DNA of 64,000 nucleotides from NCBI GenBank assembly GCA_965153455.1, contig OZ234502.1:909267-973266 (forward strand), in the 5' to 3' direction. A program made the translations under genes and the position numbers. Positions 1-12,600 of this stretch are shown in pieces; within the stretch, counting starts at the first letter, position 1, and each line of letters begins with the position of its first letter. The stretch is from Sphagnum compactum. Lineage: Eukaryota; Bryophyta; Sphagnopsida; Sphagnales. The notes below the pieces were generated by a model. It was given only the letters and a program-made list of their open reading frames with translations, was not told where the DNA came from and did no database searches.

Positions 1-620
1 ACTCTCTTTTGCTTGAGAGAGCTGTCATGGAATGGTGGGCAGCAACAATGTTTTTTGAAACCTTTATAATCTGCCAGAAATTATAGGGCAGCATACAAAT
101 TCCCAAAACTGCCTGAAATGTTTTGAGCATCAGAACTTTTCCAAGGCTGACCAAAATGTTTGGGCAGAAATGAAAGCCTTCTTCAACCTTTACAAGGTGT
201 CCGAAATTATCGGGCAGCATAATAATTCCCAAAGTTCCAAGAAAATTCAAGCATTGGGATTTTTCCAGGGGTGCCTACAATTTGTGGGCAGAAATGAAAA
301 AAAAATCAACCTTAAAAATCATCCCGGGCAGATTAAAATTCAAAAAACTACCCGAAATGTTTTTAAGCATCCTGGAAAAAAATTCTCTGGAGGATATTTT
401 TGAGTTCCCACATTTTTGAGCAGAAATGCAAAAATTTCAACCTATATAATCTGCCCGAAATTATCAGGCAACATAAAAATTCCCAAACTGCTGAATTCTT
501 TTCAAGAAATCATTGGAAAACATTTCTCGAGAATTCTCTAGAGTGCCCAATATTTTTGGGCAAATTGAAAAAATTCCTAAATTTCCCAAAGCTGCTAAAA
601 ACTTTTTGCATAGTTTGACA
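1..620. repeat. Degenerate tandem satellite, about 125-bp unit
   Basis: The motif GGCAGAAATG, followed by an A-rich stretch, TTCAACCT and TCTGCCCGAAATTAT, recurs at about 40, 164, 285 and 419, so roughly four to five diverged units of 120-135 bp are present. Each unit carries an inverted core of the form TGCCCGAAATTATCGGGCA. Short reading frames here are by-products of the repeat. The array probably continues beyond the left edge. Confidence 0.7.
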
Positions 621-1699
621 AACCCCTCAATGTGAACACTTCAACATGGGGTTAAATTAACCCCATAATAAATACTATTTTATCTATCTTGTTTGTGTGG
701 ACACCATAGGGGTTAGTTTACTCATTACATTTTAATCATTTTAACCCCAAAATTAAGAGAGGATTAAATGGAATAAAAAATATCCTTACTAATCCTTGGT
801 GTGTGAGTTGAGCTTAATAATTTCAAGACACACACACCTGGGCAAGTGTATTATAACTTCAAGAAGATTTAAATTTAAGAAAAAGGAAATCATCCTATAT
901 AGCCTATTAATGCACCATACAAATTGAATAGAAATCACCACTAAATTTTTAAATAAGGTCACTGAATTAGGGCCAAGACTTGATTTTCTTTAATAAAAAA
1001 AAATTGGGTTTTCTTAAATGAATTCTCTTCCAAGGGGCACTTAGTGGGTCCCCAACCCTCCCCTCAGAAGAGGAAGGGTTGTTTATTTTATAGGAAGGTA
1101 GGGGGGGGAAGGGGAGAGAGAATTTGCACACTCGTTGAAAAAAACAAGAATTAGTTGTGGTTGCAAGCAAAAGAAGAGCCACAGTCGACTCCCTCGCTTA
1201 TTCCAACACACCATGGCTGCAAAAAACCGTGTTTCATTGACATATTGAACCATGCAAGCAAGCTTTTCTAACAGTACTTCTGATGGTGGCTGCAGTACCC
1301 CCAAGGGGGATTGTCAAACTGTGCTTCATATCTGATTGGGTTTCACTATCTCTTCAGGTTTGTCAAGGTGTAGGGTATCAGCAAATTTTTTTTCTACTTC
1401 CATAGGTCTGTAATGTCATGGTACCAAAAGTTTCTTCTCTACATCCCCATGATGTTTGTTTCCAAGAAATTGTCAAGTGGTATTGAAGGTCTCGGGAGCA
1501 GGAATCTGATCATTTTTGTTGAGCTCCTGTAGACGTCAGTAATTCTGCAGACTGGCAGCTGGTTCAGGGCTAAAGATTTGGGTTGCTAAACTCAGGGAGG
1601 AAGAAGAAAAAGAAGAAGCATTTGAGGAGGAAGCTTGAATTGGTGAAATTTCTAGAGGCGGAGGAGAAGTTGAAGTACACCTTGAGCTCGAGCTGCAAG
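621..1699. other. Upstream region and likely 5' UTR of the CSLA fragment
   Basis: No gene is visible. A near-palindrome, TGGGGTTAAATTAACCCCA, lies at about 647-665. A purine-rich AAGAAGAAA tract at 1600-1620 immediately precedes the coding region. An in-frame ATG at 1583 could extend the CSLA protein by 39 lysine-rich residues, but this extension does not look like a CSLA N-terminus. Confidence 0.4.
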
Positions 1700-2766
1700 A
1701 TGGGCGTTACTGTAGCTGTGGCAGATGCATTGGTGCAGGATGGGCAAGGTTTGTCAGCAGTGGTGGAGCAGGTAGTGCATGTGTGGTTGATGGTGCGGGC
1801 ACCCATAGTGGCACCCTTGCTGCAATTGGCTGTGAACGTGTGCCTGGTGATGATCACAATGCTGTTCGTGGAGCGTATGTTCATGTGCGGGGTGCTCATC
1901 GTCATGAAGCTCCTGGGGAGTCGAAGCTCCCCGCACAAGACTTACAAGTGGGAGCCCATGAATGACAACGACGACGACTTGGAGCTTGGCAACCCTAGTT
2001 CTTATCCCATGGTGCTGGTGCAAATCCCCATGTACAACGAAAGAGAGGTGTACCAATTGTCGATACAGGCAGCTTGTGCTTTGTCGTGGCCAGCAGACCG
2101 CATCGTGATTCAAGTGCTGGACGATTCCACCGATCCTTTCATCAAGGTAAGTCTAGCTATCAGTACTTGCAGCTGCAGTACTACTCAGCTGGTACTGATT
2201 TGCTGCCGTCCACCTATTTGCAGTCCCAGCTTTAGTTTTATGGGTCCTGGGGTTGAAAAAGCCATAAATAACTACACTTGGATGTGAGAAATATTTTTGC
2301 AACTAGGTTACAAACTGAGGAGCACCGCTGGAACTGCTCTAAGGAAAACAAAACCCATGTTGTGAATTCATGATCAGGAGCCCCTAGAAGAAGTGCAAAT
2401 GTAGGAGCTTGTGCTTATTACAGCGCTCATCATCGCGAGCTCATAAAGAGTCTGCAAGACCGACGAGAATGAACTACTGTTGTTGTGGATCATTAATGCT
2501 GCTGCTGTTGCTGCAGGAGCTAGTGCAAATGGAGGTACAGCGATGGTCGAGCAAAGGGATCAACATCAGGTACGAGATCCGTGGCAACCGCAACGGCTAC
2601 AAAGCCGGCGCTCTGAAGCAGGGAATGCGTCACCATGTGGGCAAGTGCAACTACGTTGCCATCTTCGATGCGGACTTCCAACCGGACCCGGAATTCCTCC
2701 ACCGAACCATCCCATTCCTCGTTCACAACCCGGAACTCGCCCTGGTACAAGCGCGTTGGAAATTCG
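1700..2766 (+). CDS. CSLA: Cellulose synthase-like A (glucomannan 4-beta-mannosyltransferase), first two coding exons only
   Basis: CSLA enzymes are Golgi membrane GT2 glycosyltransferases that build the beta-1,4-mannan or glucomannan backbone from GDP-mannose. Exon 1 is 1700-2146 (149 codons) and ends ATCAAG|GTAAGT. Exon 2 is 2517-2766 and starts after TTGCTGCAG. The product reads through an N-terminal membrane stretch (about residues 30-75), [16 protein letters not shown], the first catalytic motif DDSTD (141-145), [11 protein letters not shown], the DAD motif of the DxD site (200-202), and VQARWKF. Exon 2 ends in phase 1 at a GT donor, where CSLA genes normally continue with the NADEC...QEMSL exon. 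The later TED and QxxRW motifs and the C-terminal membrane helices are not found anywhere downstream. The start at 1700 is chosen by comparison with family N-termini; 1583 is an alternative. As it stands it would be inactive unless the next intron is very long. Confidence 0.85.
2195..2339 (-). mobile_element. Truncated Tourist-like MITE in the CSLA intron
   Basis: This stretch matches the reverse complement of the left part of the MITE at 47262-47656. Shared features include TTTGC..TCCCAG, AACTACACTTGGATGTGAGA and the terminal GAGCACCGCTGGAACTGCTC, followed by TAA. The other end of the element is missing. It lies wholly between the donor at 2147 and the acceptor at 2516, so it need not disturb splicing. 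Confidence 0.65.
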
Positions 2767-2769
2767 GTA

Positions 2770-3230
2770 AAGTGGACTACACTTCTTCATTAGCCCACTT
2801 TCTGCACTAACTGGACTCTCCAGTTCCACTAGCCCACTTAGTCACTAAATGGAAACCCTTTCCCCATATCCACTTTCTTCAATAACTGGACAAACCCAAC
2901 CCCCACAAACGCTGTACATTAACTGGACTACCTACTTTCCCCAAACGCACTTTCTCCAATAACTGGACCCGTCACTTCCACTCACTTGTTCTCCAGTATC
3001 CGAGCTCCCCACTTCTACAAACGTTTTTGTCTCCACTAACTGGATCCCCATTCACCAAATCCCACTTTCTTCACTAACTGGAGGCCCCAATTCCTGTGAC
3101 AATTCTTCTACACTAACTTGCCTACACTTCCGCAAACCCACTTTCTCTTCGAACTTCACACTCACCCCGCCTGCCCATTTCTCCAAACCCTCGTTGCCCA
3201 CTACTTTTCTAAACCGCACAATTAACTAGA
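2770..3230. repeat. Degenerate minisatellite (CACTTTCT-CACTAACTGGA)
   Basis: The phrase CACTTTCTNCACTAACTGGA and its variants recur about ten times at irregular spacing, directly after the last recognisable CSLA splice donor. No CSLA exon is embedded in it. Confidence 0.65.
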
Positions 3231-3413
3231 CCATGAATTCAGTTAATGTGGCTAATGAAATTCTTCAATGCATCACTAAATTTTATCATCGCCTATATAA
3301 CAAGGGACTCTACTACATCAATTACAAAAACCCTAACTCAAGAGTCAAATGTAATGCTACCAGGGGACAGGTACTAGCCTAGTTACTACAACATAAGGAA
3401 AACTAGGTCATAA

Positions 3414-3740
3414 TAGAGTTATCCATAAAGTAACCCTGTTCTTCACCCTGTCTTTGGGCCTCCTTTCACCCCCTGTCCCCTCTTTCAGTGGTATTCGCAA
3501 AGTAAGGACATTTTATTAAATCTAAGTATGAAATGCTGAAACTCGGCATTTAATGCACAAGGCTCGAAACTAATTATAGTAGTTATACAGGTAAGAGCAG
3601 TGAAAATTATATGTAGCAGCAGCGGAGGCGCTCACGAAAAAGGAAAGGCAGTATGAAACTCAGTTTACCACCAAATTGATGGTTTTCTGAGTTTCACCCA
3701 AGCTAGAGGCATTTGGTGCTCTTCCTGCAGGTCAGGCTGT
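3414..3740 (+). repeat. Dispersed repeat, second copy at 29896-30294
   Basis: The stretch begins TAGAGTTATCC and runs through CCTCCTTTCACCCCCTNTCC, CATTTAATGCACAAGG and TTGATGGTTTTCTGAGTTTC. The same order and near-identical wording occurs at 29896-30190. The 29.9 kb copy keeps both inverted ends; here the right terminus is not clear. No coding capacity is seen. Confidence 0.75.
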
Positions 3741-5723
3741 TGTTGTAAAAGTCCAAAGAGTTTGCTAACCATGAGTTTGCAACCATGGTTTCCTAATTTT
3801 ACCATGAGTGAGAATGGGGACATGTTTTGTAATAATGATTTTTTAGGTAGACTTTATATAAACATATATGGAACCCCTATAATATTTTTCAACAATGATG
3901 GTTTATTGGTAAGCTTTGGATAAAACATGCCCAAAACATGTCCCTTACAAGTTCTCCTTCAAACCAAAGCTTCACAGTTCACAATTAACTTGAGAGCATT
4001 TGTTATTATGCTCAAATTTGAACTTTCATTTTTCACATATGTTAGAATCTTATTCCTCAAGCCATATGCATTCAACAAATCAATCAAGTTTATGCCAATG
4101 CCTATCATGTGGTGTCAATAACTTCAAATAGGCCAAAAGTTACATACTTGAGCTTCCAATCCAATCCCCAAACAAATAGTGCAAAGATATTATCAACACA
4201 CTGAGACATCCAAAAATCAAAACTAGCAAGAACAAAATGACATTTCTAAAGAAAAGGCAAAACATGTCTACTTGGTTTTTCCACTAGGTCAAACGAAACA
4301 TTTTGTGAAAAGAACTTTTAGGAAATGAATTAAACTCAAAGATCAAAATGCTTTAGCCAAACATTCTCGTAAATTGTGAAGGAAAATGGTTTATCACTAC
4401 CAAAAGTGCATTCCACTTATTTTATAATATGATATTAAATTTTTAATTAATTTTATTCTTGGATTGAAGGAAAACATAGAATTGGTTCATAAGATTTGAG
4501 ATGCACAAGTGTAACTTTTGTACCATAAACATTTAAAAAAACCATCACAAGGCATTCCTATTAAGTGACTCCTCTTTTTCCTTTGAGGATGCAATATTTT
4601 CCAATTTGCTTGATTTGTTTTCATCATTTTGTGGAATTGTGTTTCCTTCAATTTGCAAACTTGAGTTTTCTTGAGTTTCTTCAACTACATCATTTTCGAA
4701 TTTAGTTTCATTTATGAATACTTCCCATCCGTCACTTCGCATTAATGTATTTTCATTCACGTTCAACCCTTCCATTTTTCATATGAATGTTCAACAAGGC
4801 AAAGGCCAAAAAACCTCAAACAAACAAACGATTAGCAAAGCATGAATAACAAGAAAACAAAAAAAAAAAAGGTGAACTTTTGGGCTGAGAGCATGATGGT
4901 TAGGGTTTGAGACAGCCACCTCAAACTATGAACCTTTTTTCTTTTTGGACTTGTGCTTTAAGACAGGTAAAGCCCACAGGTACTTACCCAAAATGTGGAG
5001 CCTACCACCTTATTCTTCCTCATTTTGGGAAATCCTAGGTTTTGGCCTTGTCCATGCCCACTACACTGGGCCTTTACCCCCTTCACATTTGGACATTTGA
5101 TCGTTTCTTGGACTCAGAAAACACAGATCTATGAAAGTCAGATCCCTGTACATTTAAGGTGTATAGTATAGTGCATACATCACCCGGGCACAGGGAAGCT
5201 TAACGTTTTGCATGTCCCAAAACACCTGGAGAGAGCTGCGATTCACATTAATCAAATGACAAGCAATATGGGTCAGGAGTCCCAACAAGCTGGCTTTCAT
5301 AAATATATATATCTTGATGTAAGACACCAAAATGAGAATTAGCCCCCCTTGGTAAAATTTACAGGTAAGAAAACCAAGGGCCAATATAGGTCAGGACAAG
5401 GTGGCAATCTAATAACTGCGTAATCCAAATTCCATCACAAGATGCTTGCGATGCCAATATACAATGTGATATGTACAAGTTATTGGTTGCAAACTACATC
5501 CACCTGGGAAGCCTTAGTATGCCCTGCTTCCCAAGTTAGCAAAACCTTGCTCGGGGATTTGACCCAGCATGAAGGCAATTGTCTTGCATCTTTTTCCCAA
5601 TGCCCAAAGTGTCACAACATTATGGAATGAATAAACCATAAGCCCCCAATTTCCTGGACTACTTCTGCCCTACCTTTACTTTGCTGTACTTTCCATGACT
5701 GAACAGAGGTGTCCTCCTCAATT
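3741..5723. other. AT-rich intergenic DNA, no gene seen
   Basis: Only short reading frames without recognisable domains occur, with several poly-A and poly-T runs. No further CSLA exon, RNA gene or repeat with clear boundaries was found. Confidence 0.5.
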
Positions 5724-7065
5724 CTAGAGGCTCTCACTAAAAACCATCTCCTGAAACATACCACAAAACCATATTAGACCTCTCAGAACAGATAGAAATC
5801 TAATGCCACATTTCTTAAGCCATTTATGTGACTCTACAAAAGCATGCAGCAGATACTCACTTAGCTGGACACCATATTTCTAATCTTAAGGGAACAATGT
5901 AAAGAATACCTTGCCACACACAGGGCAGTGCTTGCTGCGCTCCATCCAGTCATAAATACAGCTCAAGTGAAAATGATGCCCACACTCCATGGTTATTTTA
6001 GGATTCTCCTCATTGTAACCTGTGCCAACAAAAACTTTCTCACAAAATTCTGAGCCTCTCCCTCAAGCTTTGCAAAACAACATTTTATCTGATAAATGAC
6101 TATCCAATTAGCCCTCTTCATTACAACTCCTGAGGACCTCTGAATGCAGCAGTCTTTTATGAGCCCATATACCATACACTGTGATACATGTAGGCAATTG
6201 GTGCTTTCAATGGCTTACAAACTAGCTTCTTACAACCCTCCAACCCTAATTAGACAAGAACTCAACACAATGTTTGCACAGGAGGAGAAAGTTCCTGGTT
6301 GAGTACTGCTGCATATGGGCATTACCAAGACTTCCAAGAAACCAGAATTGAAGGTGTGAATTAAGATGGAGGAAAATACTACCATCAAAACAAGTAGGGC
6401 AAAATTCTTCATCATCTGCAATTGACTGCACAGAATCAACTTTTGGAAAACCTTTCGCTGATGGCACACACTTTCCTGACAAGTCAGGCCTATAACTTGG
6501 AGCTTGCTCCTCACGATCACCCTCTGCACCATTCCATCTCTGCAAGGGTGTCAAAGCTTCTCCTGCTCCATCTCCCACAAGGCTGCTACGGCACAGTGGC
6601 TCCCCCTCCCCTGCATGCAAATGGCTCTTATTCCCCCGTGATATGAGACCATCACGAACTATTCGGGAGTACCGAGGGTCTGTATCATAAGGTAATGGTC
6701 GTGGAGGTGCACGGTAAGTCTCAGGAAGTGACATATCAGAGTTGATGCTTCCTATTAGTCCTGCTACTGGTGGGCCAGATACTCCTTGATTTTGAGTTGA
6801 TGAATCTTGGATTTGTGAGTCATCAAACCAGGTTGAGTACTGCTGCAGGTCCACATACAAACAGAAATTAAGTCAAGCATCCTCTTATCTCTTTAACAAT
6901 TTACATTATGTAAAATGGAAAGAAGGGCGTGTACATTACCATTTGAAGAAACCATTGCACACAGTGGCGCAAACAGAAGCAATTCTGGTAAACACTTCCA
7001 GTTGGATATGCCACATTGTAGTCACCAAAATCATCTGGACTGAAACAGCAACACACTCCCCCCAT
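5724..7065 (-). CDS. RING-H2 E3 ubiquitin ligase, At3g02290-like, four coding exons
   Basis: A 240-residue protein can be assembled from exons 7065-6940, 6842-6383, 6019-5910 and 5750-5724, all with GT-AG introns and compatible phases. The N-terminus MGGVCCCFS fits N-myristoylation and palmitoylation, so membrane attachment is likely. The middle carries the family signature LPETYRAPPRPLPYD and DPRYSRIVRDGL. The RING-H2 domain is C190-x2-C193-x14-C208-x-H210-x2-H213-x2-C216-x10-C227-x2-C230, with W220-type contact region DWMERS for E2 binding. The last exon encodes only EMVFSESL and a stop, which matches family C-termini. Without that splice the frame would end ten codons earlier in VFFTLFP. 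The acceptor of exon 2 could also lie three bases on (6839). The 5' UTR runs into the GA-rich region upstream. Family membership is clear; substrates are unknown. Confidence 0.88.
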
Positions 7066-8267
7066 ATTCCTCACACTCTTCCTCCTCTCCTACAGCTTTC
7101 TGGAAATCTTTATCTCCTTTCCTCTGTGTACCTATCTGCCACAGCCTTCTTCTCACACTTTCCTAATCAAAAATTTCCTTCCATCATGTGTCAAACTCTT
7201 GTCAAAAAACCATGTTCGAAAGTGTACCTCTCCCTCTTGCACAAAGTAGTACCTCCAGAGCAGCAAGTTTGCTACTACTGTTGGCCATGTCTTTAAGATG
7301 TTTTCCTAGTTTTATGAGGACCAACCGCAAATGCATCGGAAGCTGCCACACACATCTTCATCGGAAGGTGCCACACACATCTTCATTCGTATCTTCATTC
7401 GTACTTCAAAACTCATACAATCCAAGAGCATTTGCCCGCAGAGACCTCACTGCAAAGCAACGTGGTCACACGAACTTAGGGCAAACCAGCTTGCTATCAG
7501 AAAACTCCAAATGAGATAGAGGATGTCATAACCCTAAGGGCTAAGAAAATTTGAACATAGCCTTGTTCCCTGACACTTCCTTCCTAGACATACATGGAAG
7601 CGGCATACACAGGAGGGCTTCCATGTATGCAATCCCAACGAAAAACCAGAGATCTTGGTAAAAAAAAGTGAAGCGAACTGAAGCTCGGAAAATAGGGTTT
7701 CCATCCTCCTCTGCCGACTCTAAGTACTAAGCTCCGCCTCGGAAAACCTCCCTGGTTTCTTGCAAAAGTTCTGCGAGCATTTGCTCATGTTCTGCAATCA
7801 TTTACCCACAATTGAGGTAAGAAACTCACCGGATTAATCAGAGTTTTTTTTTCGAAGACAGATTGGAAGCGAAATCAAGGCTGGAAATGCTTTTCTCCTG
7901 TAGATAGAACCCGGATCAGCTTCTCCGCGTTAGAGTTTCAAGCTGTGCCCCAAACAAAAGAAAGTCCACGAGTGAAAACCACTACCAGAAAATACCTCAA
8001 GGTCAGTCTGCATAGACACATAGAGCTTCGAGCTCGGACGACATACACCACGAAGAATCGTGACAGACGGACACGTCAGTCAGCTTGGCAAGCAAAAATG
8101 GAATTTCTCAGTGAATTTCCCAACAATACCGACAGCCAAAAAAGTCTGATTTAAAACAACAAGAAAAGGCGAAGCAAGAGAGCATCAGCTTGCTTCCCAC
8201 AAATGACGCAAACACGCAACATGAAGCAAGAAATCCATCGCAAACAAGGGCAACATGCACAAACGGA
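7066..8267 (-). other. 5' flank / probable 5' UTR of the RING-H2 gene
   Basis: No independent gene is supported. Read on the minus strand this lies between the GA/CT-rich tract and the start codon at 7065, so it probably holds the 5' UTR and possibly a 5' UTR intron. A tandem phrase CACACATCTTCATYCG occurs at about 7345-7400. Short plus-strand frames here lack family features. Confidence 0.4.
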
Positions 8268-8346
8268 GCTGCGAGAGAAGAGACAGAGGGAAGAGAGGGA
8301 GTGGAAAGGAGAAGAGAGAGACAAAGGGAAAAAGGAAGGCGAGCGC
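8268..8346 (-). promoter_or_regulatory. CT-rich (GA on + strand) promoter-proximal tract
   Basis: A run of GAGAGAAGAG-type sequence on the plus strand gives a pyrimidine-rich stretch on the strand of the RING-H2 gene, about 1.2 kb upstream of its ATG. Such Y-patch/GAGA tracts are common around plant transcription starts. The placement is inferred. Confidence 0.35.
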
Positions 8347-8471
8347 AGTAAGTAGTAAAACATTTAATTACGGGACGGAAAATGCCCTAAAACGGTGAAC
8401 AATAAATTACCTCAACAGTGAAAAACGGTCAATTGAAATTTTCCAACCCGTCGGTCGTGCTCAACACCGAG

Positions 8472-8480
8472 ACACGTGGC
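8472..8480 (-). promoter_or_regulatory. G-box / ABRE-like site ACACGTGGC
   Basis: ACACGTGGC contains the CACGTG core with the GGC flank typical of ABA-response elements bound by bZIP factors. It lies upstream of the RING-H2 gene, next to a cluster of ACCGGTT and TTACCGGTAA palindromes at 8486-8530. Function is inferred from the motif only. Confidence 0.35.
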
Positions 8481-8530
8481 TTTTCAACCGGTTGCCGTCG
8501 GTATGACTTACCGGTAACCAACCGGCTGTG

Positions 8531-9672
8531 CGTGATCTATGGAGTAGGAGAATGGTTCTCCGGAAATTATTTGTTGCATTATTGTTCCTGATGGATGAGA
8601 AAAATACACCAGGTGCAAATTATGGATGAGGAAGGGCTTGATTGCAGACCATATTTTATTAGATTCAAAAGGCTCATCTTGTGTGCAGGTTTTTAAAAAA
8701 TAAAACTAGTGTAGCTTGTGTCATTGGCCCAAGTGTGAACTGGTTTCCCAATTTCTTTTTCCTTCACAAACCATTTTTTGTAATTTAATTGAATTTTTAA
8801 TGACAAAAAATGTTCAAAATTCAATATCTCCCACACCTAAGGCCTGAAAAAATTCCAAAAAAAGAAAAAAACCTTATGCTAGGGATGCCAAGAGGGACTC
8901 TAGGAACGTCCCTTCTAACAACCCTAAATCAATTGTTCAAATTGGAATTGAACATGTCATGTTGCACTTGAAATCCCTCTAGTGTTCTAGCAATTGACAT
9001 AATGAACCTTAAATTTGGTATTGTGAAATTTACCTTACATGTCACCCAAAATGAAACTTGCTTTTCACCATTAATTTTGTATACAAGAAAACAAAGAACC
9101 TTGGTACCCATATTAAAGAACCAACTTTATAAAAGATTAAATTAGTGCTAATGATGAAGTACAAATCCAAAAACCAGAAAAGATGAAAAGGTAGACGAGG
9201 CACATTGAAAAAGCATCAATATTGTGGACTTGAAGAAAACATAAGTGTCAAAATGGAAAAGAAAAAATTCAATAGATAACTTCAATAAGACATAACCAAC
9301 ATTGTGAGATGCTTTTCCCCCCCCCTTTTTGATGTTTGGCAATATCCACCAAAAAATGGAAGACTGCCCATTTGCCAAAAAGATGACATGTACTCTTGAT
9401 CCAATTATATAATTCTCTTTTTCTTTCAATATGGACATATGAATCTACCCAGATTAAAAAACAACACCGTAGGGTTTAGGGTAGGGTTTAGGGTAAAATA
9501 CCAGAATCTACATTGAAATTGATCATTGTTAATAATGATGTGACTAATCACAATAAGCCAGAGCGAGTGGAATGCAAAATTTAATTACAAAAAATCAGGC
9601 TTCCAATTCTGGTCATATTGCAGCAAATGCCCACCAAAAAAATGCAAGCTACAAACTCCCCTTGAACAATGA
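8531..9672. other. Intergenic, AT-rich, with a telomere-like patch
   Basis: No gene is seen. At 9470-9495 the TAGGGTTTAGGGTAGGGTT series is a short degenerate interstitial telomere-type motif. The stretch also forms the 3' flank of the ALKBH6 gene. Confidence 0.45.
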
Positions 9673-12600
9673 CTAAAGTCGAAGGAAGTTTTTCTGTACT
9701 TTTGAAACATGTCTGCATGTGAGAGAAACCCGAGTTCCGGTTCTTCTCAGGATGCCTTTAGTGCATTGCTCTTCTGCTGGCATTGACTGCACTTCTCGAA
9801 GACCATCTCTATGCCTATCTTCATCTTGACAAATGCATGCATATGCATTCACTACCTGCAACCAGAAAGTAGACATGTACTCACAGTTAATCCTACAAAA
9901 CTGCCTAACATTTCCAATGATTATGCAAAACTCTAAAGAGCATGACTCGTGTGTGTGGGTGTGACAGAGAATGCATACCGTCTCATCCAACATGTGTTCT
10001 GAGCTCTCATCAATCCCATGCAGATAATCTGCAAACACAACACATAATTTTCAGCAATTTGATGGTCATCATCTTCCACAAAAAACTCAAAATGGATGGT
10101 GGGGTTGTGACAGGTACCAATGATTACAGACCTTCATATGCAGAGTCCTTGAAAACCAGCAGGCTCCCAGGCATCAGAGCTACTGAAAATGTAGACAGTT
10201 CTTTTCCTCCCTGAGATCTTGTGTGCTGTTGCTGTTGCTCATCAATCCCTGAAATTTTGTTACCATCTCAATCATAAGTGCAAGTGAAAGCTTTTCTCTC
10301 ACCCACCAATCCCTGCATTTTGTTACCAGCTGAATAATGAAACTGCAAGTGAAAAAACCCTTCTTTCACTGTTTCCTGACACAGTCCAATTTCAAGTTCT
10401 GAGACACTATTGTTCATTCCAGATTACAGTTTGTTGCCTACTGTATCAATGAGACTTTTCCTGGTTGAGTATAATATAACCCAACATGGAAGTTTGTCTA
10501 TGATGTCTGTTGCCAGAACATAATGCAAACCTTGACTTATCAGCAAGTCGTGAAGTACCTTCTTGGGTGATTCCAAGGATGCGAGCATGTGGAGTGAAGC
10601 GCATCAGGGCTGGAGATCCCAGAGACAAAATTGCCACTACTGGATGATAGAGTGGACCATCTTGATGTGGCTGCACAACATAGTCTCATTAGATGCTATA
10701 CACATTCAAGTCCTGTAGTTCTCCACATACACCAAAAATCTCTATCACCTTAGGTGCATGTGCCAGACATAATCAGCAGGGATCCAACATATTCAAGACA
10801 AGACCTAGCTCAATAATACTTTTCTACCTTGAACTGCCCATCTGTATCCTGGAGGCAAACAGCCCCAGACAAGCAGGTCATGCAATTAAGCATCTAGTTC
10901 TCCTTGAGAATCACAGCATTTGATGAAGAACGTGAACAGATAGAAGAATCTGCCATAAAGGTAAGGTGCACACCATGATACCCTGGCCTGGAAGATATTC
11001 ATTCACAAGAACATGGTTGATAGGTGCCGGAAACAGGGCTGTTTCATTTGCTATCCTCTGAGTCACAGTTATCAACCATGGTGGTACTGCAATCATTCAA
11101 ACCAAGAAAACCAATTCAGTTGCCAATGAAGTTGGGACTTAACTCAGAACTGCAGAATTGGAGGTATGCGTCCTTTGAATCAAAACTCTCTCTCTAACAG
11201 TGATTGTTTGGTTATTGAATAGAACTTGAACTTATCATCACTGACAGGAGATTTATGCATCAATCCATATATGATGTTTGCCATTATTCTCAGGTTTATG
11301 AATAATGCTTGCTTACTAAAGGTAGGAAAGAGGTGACAATAAGATGGTGATACTAACACACTTGTGCAAGCAGGCCCTTCTCATGCACGACGCCACCTGT
11401 TTCATTCACCGAGTACTTGCAACAATCAGCCTTGTGAGTGAGCTAGGAGTTGGGGATGAACCTGAGACCCCTGATCTCTAGATCTTAAACCAAATCTGAA
11501 CCTGATGCCCTTGATCATCAACCTCATCAATGCCTCTAGAAGTGTAATGGAATGCTGCAAGAGCATGAAGCTGGAAACACACACACAAAAAAATCTAGCT
11601 CCAAGGTTAAAAAGCTTGTATTTGTATATTTGCAGTCAGAAAAGTCATTGATGGAGAACAGCATGCAAAGACTTCACCTGTTGTCAAAGCCACGCAAAAC
11701 ATCATTTCCAGATTGCTCAAGTAACTAGTATTGATTGTTGAAGATTTACTGTTGGCCTTTGCTCAATGCCAAATGCCAAATGCAAAAACACAAAAGAAGG
11801 ACCAGACTTCTATGAAAAATTGCAAGAAATGAGATTCTTTAAACACACCCCAGTTCTGAAGCCGCCGGTTCTTCAACATCTTCCACTTGGTCATGGGAGC
11901 ACCATTCACCTACAAGAAAAGTCAAGAGGGTTCTGAACACTTTTTCTGCTTCCTTAAAAGTCAGAACTCATGAGTGAGTGCTGAAAGCAATATGTTGCAG
12001 CAGTTCACACCATATGCAGAAGCAGTTCGCACCTTCTTTACTAAAATACAACAATGACACCAACGCCAAATCCGCAGCAACATGAAATTTGTGTCAAGGC
12101 ACAATCTGTCAGGGGGCCTGCACTCCAGTACTCAAGATACAAAAGAACAAAAGAGATACCAAATCCTAATTCTTAGCTCTGCAACAAAAGAGCACCAAAC
12201 CCTAATTCTGTTTCTCAGAAGGTGCGGTTTGTCTTTGTCCCCGCACATATATTCCTCACTCACAAGTTGTAGCTCTAATGCATAACCAAATCAGAAACAC
12301 AAGAAGCTCAATTATATCCCAACCATTTCCTTCTCGCAACCGTGATTGCGGCTTCTTTGCAGAGTCCAAAACCCTAAACCCTAAACCCAAAATTCATAGC
12401 CATCCTTGAGCGACTTCCTCAAGTGTTCGTGAGTATGGGTCGCTCTTGAAACCTGAAGGCTGGGTATGTAGTACAAGAACCCTACCAGATCGATCATCTT
12501 CCTTCAAAGTATTGAAAGTAGCCGAAAGCAAGTCTTTACAAACAGATTTTGATTTTGAGATCACATGATCATCCACGGTTAGTTTGAAACTCTATTCCTG

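Noticed and set aside
7331-8154. Plus-strand frames upstream of the RING-H2 gene
   Set aside because: They sit in the 5' flank of a supported minus-strand gene and have no conserved motifs.
12394-12576. 60-codon minus-strand frame within ALKBH6 intron 1
   Set aside because: It lies between a well-supported donor and acceptor, and no ALKBH6 family sequence resembles it.
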